NCBI GenBank assembly: GCA_017509685.1
Contig: JAFWPA010000034.1
Location: forward strand, 1 to 58,348
Source of the DNA: Bacteroidales bacterium
GTDB lineage: Bacteria; Bacteroidota; Bacteroidia; Bacteroidales; UBA932
Direction of reading: 5' to 3'
Length of the DNA: 58,348 nt
Position numbers and translations under genes: made by a program. The notes beneath the pieces are model-generated. The model was not told where the DNA came from and did no database searches. It was given only the letters and a program-made list of their open reading frames with translations. Positions 8,455 through 15,026 of this stretch are shown here, one piece after another; position 1 is the stretch's first letter, and each line of letters begins with the position of its first letter.

Positions 8455-9726
8455 ATGCTGACATTAAAACTTTTGCGTGAGTCTCCGGATTTTGTAATCC
8501 GGAGACTTGCTGTTAAAAACTTCGACGCCAAGGAAATCGTCGAAAAAGTGATTGCGCTGGACGACAAGCGTAAGGCTCTCCAGACCGAGAGCGACGCCCT
8601 CCTGGCCCAGCAGAAGAAAGCTGCCGCCGCTATCGGCCAGCTGATGAAGGAAGGCAAGAAGGCCGAAGCCGAAGCCGCAAAGGCCGAAGTGAGCACCTTG
8701 AAGGAACGCTCCAACGCCCTCCTCAAAGAGGCCGATGTCACCATCGAAGAACTCCAGAACCAGCTGGTCCTGCTGCCCAACCTCCCCTGCGACATCGTTC
8801 CGGAAGGAAAGGGCGCCGAGGACAACCTGGTGGTGAAGATGGGTGGCCCGGAAGTGAACCTTCCCGAAAACGCCCTCCCGCACTGGGAACTGGCCAAGAA
8901 GTACGACATCATCGACTTCGACCTGGGTGTGAAGATCACCGGCGCCGGCTTCCCTGTATATAAAGGTAAGGGAGCCAAGCTGCAGCGCGCCCTCATCAAC
9001 TACTTCCTGGACCGCAACACCGCCGCCGGTTACAAAGAGGTTGAGCCGCCCGTGATGGTGAACGCCGCCTCCGGTTTCGGCACCGGCCAGCTGCCCGACA
9101 AGGAAGGTCAGATGTACCACGCCAACCTGGACGACTTCTATATGGTTCCCACCGCCGAGGTTCCCGTCACCAACATCTTCCGCGACGTGATCCTGAGCGT
9201 GGAGCAGTTCCCCCAGAAGCTCACCGCCTATACGCCCTGCTTCCGCCGCGAGGCCGGTTCCTACGGCAAGGACGTGCGCGGCCTCAACCGCCTGCACCAG
9301 TTTGACAAGGTGGAGATTGTGCGCATTGAACGGCCCGAGAACAGCTATGCCGCCCTGGACCAGATGGTAGCCCACGTGGAAAGCCTGGTGAACGAGCTGG
9401 GTCTGAAGTACCGTATCCTTCGCCTCTGCGGCGGCGATATGAGCTTCACATCGGCCATCACCTATGACTTCGAGCTGTGGAGCGCCGCACAGGGACGCTG
9501 GCTGGAGATTTCCTCCGTGTCCAACTTCGAGAGCTACCAGGCCAACCGCCTCAAGTGCCGCTTCAAGGACGAGGAAGGCAAGATGCAGCTGGCCCACACC
9601 CTCAACGGAAGCTCCCTGGCCCTGCCGCGCGTAGTGGCCGCCCTGCTGGAAGACAACCAGAAAGACGGATACATCGAAATACCGGAGTGCCTGAGGCCCT
9701 ACACCGGTTTCGACCGCATCGACTAA
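8455..9726 (+). CDS. serS: Serine--tRNA ligase
   Basis: A 423-residue class II synthetase that charges tRNA-Ser (and tRNA-Sec where present) with serine in the cytoplasm. The N-terminal 110 residues are the charged antiparallel coiled-coil arm that grips the long variable arm of tRNA-Ser (KALQTESDALLAQQKKAAAA region). The catalytic core shows motif 2 around CFRREAGSYGKDVRGLNRLHQF and motif 3 near the C terminus (LNGSSLALPRVVAALLE). Length is normal for the family. It is the last gene of the rplU-rpmA-serS unit and ends in a strong terminator. Confidence 0.97.
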   Translation: MLTLKLLRESPDFVIRRLAVKNFDAKEIVEKVIALDDKRKALQTESDALLAQQKKAAAAIGQLMKEGKKAEAEAAKAEVSTLKERSNALLKEADVTIEELQNQLVLLPNLPCDIVPEGKGAEDNLVVKMGGPEVNLPENALPHWELAKKYDIIDFDLGVKITGAGFPVYKGKGAKLQRALINYFLDRNTAAGYKEVEPPVMVNAASGFGTGQLPDKEGQMYHANLDDFYMVPTAEVPVTNIFRDVILSVEQFPQKLTAYTPCFRREAGSYGKDVRGLNRLHQFDKVEIVRIERPENSYAALDQMVAHVESLVNELGLKYRILRLCGGDMSFTSAITYDFELWSAAQGRWLEISSVSNFESYQANRLKCRFKDEEGKMQLAHTLNGSSLALPRVVAALLEDNQKDGYIEIPECLRPYTGFDRID

Positions 9727-9759
9727 AAAAAGTCTCGGACTTACTCCGAGACTTTTTTT
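9725..9759. terminator. Bidirectional terminator between serS and the sirtuin gene
   Basis: A perfect 9-bp stem AGTCTCGGA (9731-9739) and TCCGAGACT (9745-9753) with a 5-nt loop, flanked by six A on the left and six T on the right, so it can work on both strands. The sirtuin stop codon (9741-9743, minus strand) lies inside the loop. Confidence 0.9.
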
Positions 9760-10445
9760 ATGAACGTTTCCATTCCCTTGGTGGCCACATCCTGGATAAA
9801 GGTAACCCGGGGATCGGCCAAAGGAACCGGTTTGGGGTCGATTACGTAGATGGGGCAGCCATTGGGCGCATAGCGGTACAGGCCGGCGGCAGGGTAAACC
9901 TGCAGGGAGGAGCCCACGATGAGCAGGATATCGGCGCGGGACACCAGGTCGATAGCCTTTTCGATATTGGGCACGGCCTCGCCGAAGAAGACGATGTGGG
10001 GCCTTAACTGACTTCCATTAGGGGCCAGGTCTCCCAGAATCACGGGACGGTAGCCCACGTCGATGACCTCGGCCTCGGAGGCGGTGCGGTCATAGACGCC
10101 GTTTTCAGGGCGCACCTTGGTGAGTTCGCCGTGCAGGTGCAGCACGCGGGTGGAACCGGCGCGCTCGTGCAGGTTGTCCACGTTCTGGGTAATCACGTCC
10201 ACGTCATAAGACTTCTCCAACTCGGCAATGGCGAAATGCGCTGCATTGGGCTTGGCGGTGGCCAGTTGCTCCCGCCGCTGGTTGTAGAAGTCCAGCACCA
10301 GCTTGCGGTTGCGGTACCACCCCTCGATGGAAGCGACGTCGTTCACGTCATACTGCTCCCACAGGCCGCCGGTGTCGCGGAAAGTGGCGAATCCGCTTTC
10401 GGCCGATACGCCGGCCCCGGTTAAAACGACAATGTGCTTTTTCAT
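9741..10445 (-). CDS. Sir2-family NAD-dependent deacylase lacking zinc cysteines
   Basis: A 234-residue sirtuin. The NAD-binding motif GAGVSAESG (10-18) followed by FRD, the QNVDNLHERAG motif (87-97) and the catalytic H105 in LHLHGEL are present, as are GSSLQVYPA and the IDPKP end. Sirtuins remove acetyl or longer acyl groups from lysine using NAD. The usual two CxxC pairs that hold a structural zinc are absent: the segment between HGEL and LRPHIVFFGE is short and contains no cysteine. It is the last gene of a three-gene operon. Its ATG overlaps the stop of the ATPase gene by one base (TGATG), so translation is probably coupled. A regulatory or ADP-ribosyl-related activity cannot be excluded. 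Confidence 0.9.
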   Translation of the reverse strand: MKKHIVVLTGAGVSAESGFATFRDTGGLWEQYDVNDVASIEGWYRNRKLVLDFYNQRREQLATAKPNAAHFAIAELEKSYDVDVITQNVDNLHERAGSTRVLHLHGELTKVRPENGVYDRTASEAEVIDVGYRPVILGDLAPNGSQLRPHIVFFGEAVPNIEKAIDLVSRADILLIVGSSLQVYPAAGLYRYAPNGCPIYVIDPKPVPLADPRVTFIQDVATKGMETFIKKVSE

Positions 10446-11593
10446 CAGTCTTTGATTTCAAAGTAATACTTGCGCAGCCAGTACTCGAACAGAGGGTCGA
10501 CGACGGAGGGTTTCTCGTCCTCGTCAAACTGGAGCACTTCCTTCTTCATCAGGGCGTCCTTCACGCGCTTGACATTGGCCGATGAATTAAGCGCATAGTT
10601 GCGGATGACATCGGCGCTGGAGAAGCGCGTGACGCCGTCTACGGTGGCCCGCAGCAGGCTAACCTGGTGTGTGGTAAGTCCGTTCACCATATCCTGGAAA
10701 CGGGGTTCGTGCACGGAGATAAGGGCGTTCAGGGCATCCACCAGGCCGCTTTCCATCAGGAAACCGCGCGTCATGCCGTCGCAGATGGAGGCAAAGTGGT
10801 TGATGTACCAGGCATGCCCCTTGAACAAGCGGCAGGCACCCACCAGCAGGTCCTTCTCCACCACCTTGCCGGCAGTGGTGAAACCGCGGTGGATGTGGTC
10901 CGCCATCTCCGTCTCGTCCAGCGGGGAGAGTTTCACGGGCTCTACCAGCCGATGGAAAAGGAGGCTCCCCTTGAAGATGCCCTTCATGGCGTTGACGCCG
11001 GAACCGCAGAAGATATAGGAGAAACGCTTGTTTTCCCGGTTCTCCTTGAGCGAGGCGCTCAAGGGACGCAGGATGGCGTCGGGGTCGTCCAGCAGCGTGA
11101 CGCACTGGAATTCGTCCACGATGAGGATAAGGCGGTCTCCCCGCTCCTGTGCCAGACGGAACGGCAGGCTGAGGAGGGCGGTGACATCGGCCGGTTCCAG
11201 GTCCCAGTTCAGGGAAAGGAGGCGGCCTTCGTTCTCAAACGCCACGGGGTCGAAGACGAAGTGGGTGCCGCCCAGGAAACGGGCGGTGAGGTCGGCGTAT
11301 TCGGCCGGCGTATGACCCACCATCCGCAGGACGGTGGAACCCAGCCGGAGCAGGAAGGCTTCGGGGGTGCGGATATTCAACACACTGAACTGCCCCACAG
11401 AGAAAGTGAACGCCTTCAGGCGCAGGGAATACAGCGTCTGCTGGACCAGGGAGGTCTTTCCGGTCTTGGGCGGTTCACTCAGCACCACGTGCTCGCCCTG
11501 GGAAAGCAGGTTTCCCAGGACGGTGACGTCGGTGCGGCGGCCGACAAAGTTCTTGCCGGTCACGTATTGGTCATAGGGGAAGTAAGTATCCAT
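10445..11593 (-). CDS. AAA-type ATP-binding protein (archaeal-ATPase-like)
   Basis: A 382-residue P-loop ATPase starting MDTYFPYDQYV at 11593; a TTG six bases upstream is a weaker choice. The N-terminal FVGRR box and Walker A region EPPKTGKTSL (40-49) are followed by Walker B LILIVDEFQ (about 160), a sensor-like CGSGVN, and a C-terminal winged-helix-like part (about 290-382). The first glycine of the canonical GxxxxGK[TS] is Glu40, a departure that may be a family trait. The family resembles the ATPases of mobile and stress systems (PF01637-like); its substrate is unknown. It overlaps both neighbours by one base (TAATG with the EF-hand membrane protein, TGATG with the sirtuin), so all three are probably made together. 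Confidence 0.8.
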   Translation of the reverse strand: MDTYFPYDQYVTGKNFVGRRTDVTVLGNLLSQGEHVVLSEPPKTGKTSLVQQTLYSLRLKAFTFSVGQFSVLNIRTPEAFLLRLGSTVLRMVGHTPAEYADLTARFLGGTHFVFDPVAFENEGRLLSLNWDLEPADVTALLSLPFRLAQERGDRLILIVDEFQCVTLLDDPDAILRPLSASLKENRENKRFSYIFCGSGVNAMKGIFKGSLLFHRLVEPVKLSPLDETEMADHIHRGFTTAGKVVEKDLLVGACRLFKGHAWYINHFASICDGMTRGFLMESGLVDALNALISVHEPRFQDMVNGLTTHQVSLLRATVDGVTRFSSADVIRNYALNSSANVKRVKDALMKKEVLQFDEDEKPSVVDPLFEYWLRKYYFEIKD

Positions 11594-13710
11594 TACCAAA
11601 TCTTAACGATGCCTGTGCCGATAACAAAGCCGGCGGCGATAAACAGCAGGGCCAGGATGAAGATGATCCAATGACGGACGCGCTTGGAGCGGGCCTCGCG
11701 ATCCACAGCCGTGAGTTTGGGGAACTTGGCCAGGGAGGTGAGGGTCTTGCCGAAGCGCACGTTCACCAGGGACTTGGCGTTGATGGCCCATCCGTTGGCG
11801 TTGAGGATGGGACCCAGGTCACGCTTGCGCAGTTTCCTCCAGGCAATGAACATGGACGGACCGGAAATGAGCAGCATAATGCCAACAATCACCAGCAGCA
11901 GCTGCCAGAACTTGAGCGAAGCGGCACCTTCCACCAGTTTCACCAGGAATTCCCCGATGAAGCCGATAGCCATGCCGATGGCGGCGAAGATACCGGCGAA
12001 CTTGGCAATGTCGAAGGACGAAGTGATGGCGGTGGCGGCCTCCTTGCCGTCTCCTTCCAGCTTGGTGGAGGTAGCGGTTTCGGTGGCCGATGTGAGCCCG
12101 GCCATGGACTTCTCGTTCTTTTCGGCGGCGCTCTTGTCAATCTTGTCGCTGATCATGCGGGCCACCTTCTTATAGGGGCTCCAGAAGGCCTGGCGGATGG
12201 AAACGGGATTGTCCACGATGGCCACCACCTTGGCGGTGTAGTCGTTGCCATCCCTGTCATAGAACACGGCGTTCTTGCCTTCGCGCAGGCCGTCCACGTC
12301 GCCGTCGGTGAGCACGGCGGCAATGTTGAAGCTCTTGCCCAGTTTCTCGCTGGTGCAGGCGCAGTACAGGATGAACATCCCGCTGAGGGAAGAGATTTCC
12401 GGAGCGGGACCGGCCACCTTCACGCACAGCTGAGTGCTGCGCTGGTCGATGAACAGGGTACCGGCCTGGAACATGGCCTTGCGGTCCTTGTCATAGAAAT
12501 CGGCCAGCACCACATAGTTGTTCAGGAAGCGGAAGAAGTATTTGTTAAGACGAAGGACCTTGTCCACTTCTTCGATGGAGAGGGCGTTGGCTTCCTCGGC
12601 CTTGTCCTTCTCCACCAGCTCCAGCAGGGCGGCTTTCTTGTCTTCCTTGAGGATAGCTTTCACGGCATCCAGGCCCAGGCCTTCCACTTCAGCGCCCTTC
12701 TTGGCGGCCAGCCAGGTGATGTAAGGGGCGAATGCGGCCAGCAGGCCTTCCCAGTCGGCCTCGGTGACGGGCTTCTTGGCGCCCAGGCCGGTGAGGGAGG
12801 TCACGGCCTCTACGGCAGCCTTCCAGGCGGGGTTCACAGCCTTCAGGTCCAGGAGTCCCTGCGGATTGGGCTTGGCCAGCGGCTGCTGGGCAATGAGGTC
12901 GGCGGCGTCGGCCAGGTTGCCGTCGATACCGGCAATCTTGTCCACGTTAACGTCCACAGCGCCGGCCAGTCCGGCCTCGAAGCCGATGAGCTTGCAGCGC
13001 ATGAAGAAATCGGCCACCTTGTTCTGGATGGCCTCCACGGCGGCCAGGGCGTCGGCGGTCTTGTCCCCGAACGGGAAGACTTCCTTGGTGGCGGCGGCCT
13101 GCCAGGCTTCAAAGTCGGCGCAGGCGGTGTAGAAGGCTTCGATATGTTCGGCGGTGATGCCGGCCGCACCGCTGCGGTCTACGGCCGATGCGATGGAAGC
13201 AATGGTCTCGATGAGCTTGGCAGTGGTCTCGTCGGACGCGCTGGAGGGGGTGATGATGCCGTCCCCGTTGAACTGGGTATCGGCGAAGATCTTCACGTTG
13301 TCAGCGGTATCCTCCAGGGCAATCTCGTCCTTCTCCAGGCCCAGATTCTTCAGGATCTGGCGGGCCGATGCCTGCAGGCGGGCACCGTCGGGATCATCGA
13401 CGTTGAAGTCTTCCAGTTTCAGGGCATCGGCCTCGTTAAGGAGAATATCGGCATCCTTGATGATGCGCGTGAGCCATTGGGAGGTCTTGATGACTTCATC
13501 CACGCGGATTCGGCCGTCCTTGTCGATGTCGATCATCTGCAGGGCCTTGGTGTCGAATTCCAGGCCTTCGGTGGGACAGCTGAGGACCGTCCACATCTTG
13601 CGGTCCAGCTGATAAAGGTTGCGGATGTCCTCGCCGCAGGTAATCTTTACGCGGACCGTGCCGCCTACGGATGAGAATTTCCAGGGATAGGTTTCGGTTT
13701 TTTTCTTCAT
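11593..13710 (-). CDS. Large EF-hand-containing membrane protein of unknown function
   Basis: A 705-residue protein I cannot assign to a characterised family. It has no signal peptide. A canonical EF-hand loop DIDKDGRIRVDE lies near residue 60-71, and a second, poorer one (DTQFNGDGIITP) near residue 150, suggesting calcium binding in the cytoplasm. The middle is long, Ala-rich and helical (about 160-560). Three membrane helices follow in the last 150 residues (FAGIFAAIGMAIGFIGEFLV, FWQLLLVIVGIMLLISG, WIIFILALLFIAAGFVIG). It is the first gene of the operon with the ATPase and the sirtuin, joined by a TAATG overlap. A role in calcium-responsive or stress signalling would be speculation. Confidence 0.72.
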   Translation of the reverse strand: MKKKTETYPWKFSSVGGTVRVKITCGEDIRNLYQLDRKMWTVLSCPTEGLEFDTKALQMIDIDKDGRIRVDEVIKTSQWLTRIIKDADILLNEADALKLEDFNVDDPDGARLQASARQILKNLGLEKDEIALEDTADNVKIFADTQFNGDGIITPSSASDETTAKLIETIASIASAVDRSGAAGITAEHIEAFYTACADFEAWQAAATKEVFPFGDKTADALAAVEAIQNKVADFFMRCKLIGFEAGLAGAVDVNVDKIAGIDGNLADAADLIAQQPLAKPNPQGLLDLKAVNPAWKAAVEAVTSLTGLGAKKPVTEADWEGLLAAFAPYITWLAAKKGAEVEGLGLDAVKAILKEDKKAALLELVEKDKAEEANALSIEEVDKVLRLNKYFFRFLNNYVVLADFYDKDRKAMFQAGTLFIDQRSTQLCVKVAGPAPEISSLSGMFILYCACTSEKLGKSFNIAAVLTDGDVDGLREGKNAVFYDRDGNDYTAKVVAIVDNPVSIRQAFWSPYKKVARMISDKIDKSAAEKNEKSMAGLTSATETATSTKLEGDGKEAATAITSSFDIAKFAGIFAAIGMAIGFIGEFLVKLVEGAASLKFWQLLLVIVGIMLLISGPSMFIAWRKLRKRDLGPILNANGWAINAKSLVNVRFGKTLTSLAKFPKLTAVDREARSKRVRHWIIFILALLFIAAGFVIGTGIVKIW

Positions 13711-13749
13711 ATCGTAGTGTGTTTTGGTTATAATAACAATGTTGTTTCA

Positions 13750-13757
13750 CAAAAATA
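13750..13757 (-). promoter_or_regulatory. -7 box for the EF-hand/ATPase/sirtuin operon
   Basis: On the minus strand this reads TATTTTTG, matching TAnnTTTG, with about 39 nt to the ATG at 13710. The region is AT-rich and back-to-back with a + strand box. Confidence 0.45.
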
Positions 13758-13771
13758 GTGATTTTTTTTCT

Positions 13772-13779
13772 TATTTTTG
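13772..13779 (+). promoter_or_regulatory. -7 box for the BACON-like lipoprotein gene
   Basis: TATTTTTG matches the -7 consensus and lies 23 nt before the ATG at 13803. It is divergent to the minus-strand box at 13750-13757, only 14 nt away, so the two promoters may compete. Confidence 0.45.
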
Positions 13780-13802
13780 TGCGATTTATACATTTATATT
13801 CT

Positions 13803-15011
13803 ATGAAGCATCGTTGGGTATCTATATTTCTCGCCTTCCTGGCGTTCTCCTGCGCGCTCCCGGAGAGCGAGAGAATCCCGGAAGTGATGGAGATGTTCCT
13901 GACGGACGAAAAACCGTCGGCCCTTATCTCCAGCATTAACGTACAGGTCAAGTGCGACCTGCACTGGACCGTAGAACTGGAAGACAAGTCCTGGGGTTCC
14001 GTGGCCGTAACGCTGGTGAGCGAAGGCAGCGGCGGCACCTGCACCGTCACCCTGGGTGTGAACAAGGGCCGGGAAGCCCGGGAGAACACCCTTATCCTCA
14101 AGGCCGGCAAGGGAGAACTGCGCAAGACCATTACCCAGCAGGGAATGGCAGACTTCTTCAATCCCGAGCAGGTTATTCTGGCGGGTGTCCAGGAGACGGC
14201 CCTCTCCTTCCCCGCCCCATCGGCCTGGACGGCCGCTGCGCAGGAGGACTGGATTGTCCTGAGCACCACCTCCGGAGAAAAGGGATGGGCCCGGTTGAAC
14301 GTGAGCGCCAGGGACTTCAACAAGAACCTGGGTGACCGCGAAGGGAAAATCACCTTCACCATCGACGGAAACGACTATGACGTCCCCGTGGCGCAGCGTC
14401 AGACCGACGTCATTCTCTCCGACGACACGGACGTCAGCTTTGCATACGAGGGAGGAGAGTTCACCGTTACCACCCGCTACAACGTAGAATATGAGATAGA
14501 GGTGTCCGACAGCTGGGTCACCCACGTGGGCACCAAGGCTCCCCTGAACCAGAGCACAGAGACTTTCTCGGTGGCCCTGAACGAGAGTCCCGAGGCGCGT
14601 ACCGCCACGGTGAGCTTCTCCGGGGCCGATGCCGGCACGCTGGTCATCACCGTTTCGCAGGAGGGGAAAGATCCCGTACTGAACATCATCCAGCCCGGTT
14701 TCTACGGAATTGACGGAACAGACTTCGTGCTGGGCGCCAATGGCTGGAACCAATACTCCACCCTGGTGAGTGCCGAGGGCGGCATGCGCTACCGGCTTCT
14801 CAGGGCCGCCACCCTCTCCTCCGTGGACCTGGAAGGCCTTGACACTTACCTTCAGAAAGGGGATACTACCAGTGTCACCGTGAAGAGACGCAACATCGAC
14901 GGCGGGGGCTTCAAGACCAACAACTATCAGGTTCTGATGCTCGAAGAGAAAGAGGGTCTGGCCTGGTTCAAGGAAAACGGCGGTACCGCTTATTTCATCG
15001 TTAAAGAGTAA
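13803..15011 (+). CDS. BACON-like Ig-domain surface lipoprotein
   Basis: A 402-residue protein with a short lipoprotein signal (FLAFLAFSC, lipid on Cys). It contains at least three Ig-like repeats of about 85-95 residues of the BACON type, recognised by the pattern aromatic-W near the start, GxxxLNVSA..N in the middle and a terminal VAQRQ/ISQEG strand. A C-terminal segment of about 80 residues is different and unassigned. BACON domains occur in Bacteroidota surface proteins and are thought to bind carbohydrate or mucin or to act as spacers. The ATG at 13803 was chosen because it starts the signal peptide; a frame extension to 13758 lies in the promoter. The M6-like protease follows after 15 nt, suggesting a joint surface or secreted role. 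Confidence 0.75.
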   Translation: MKHRWVSIFLAFLAFSCALPESERIPEVMEMFLTDEKPSALISSINVQVKCDLHWTVELEDKSWGSVAVTLVSEGSGGTCTVTLGVNKGREARENTLILKAGKGELRKTITQQGMADFFNPEQVILAGVQETALSFPAPSAWTAAAQEDWIVLSTTSGEKGWARLNVSARDFNKNLGDREGKITFTIDGNDYDVPVAQRQTDVILSDDTDVSFAYEGGEFTVTTRYNVEYEIEVSDSWVTHVGTKAPLNQSTETFSVALNESPEARTATVSFSGADAGTLVITVSQEGKDPVLNIIQPGFYGIDGTDFVLGANGWNQYSTLVSAEGGMRYRLLRAATLSSVDLEGLDTYLQKGDTTSVTVKRRNIDGGGFKTNNYQVLMLEEKEGLAWFKENGGTAYFIVKE

Positions 15012-15026
15012 AGGAGGAACTGCAGT
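15011..15026 (+). promoter_or_regulatory. Strong Shine-Dalgarno for the M6 protease
   Basis: AAGGAGGAA at 15011-15019 contains a full AGGAGG, nine bases from the ATG. Such motifs are rare in this phylum, whose ribosomes mask the anti-Shine-Dalgarno. Only rpsU in this window has a comparable one. Confidence 0.6.

Noticed and set aside
11671-13674. A 667-codon + strand open frame opposite the EF-hand protein
   Set aside because: No start signal or domain; the opposite strand is coupled to an ATPase and has EF-hand and membrane helices.
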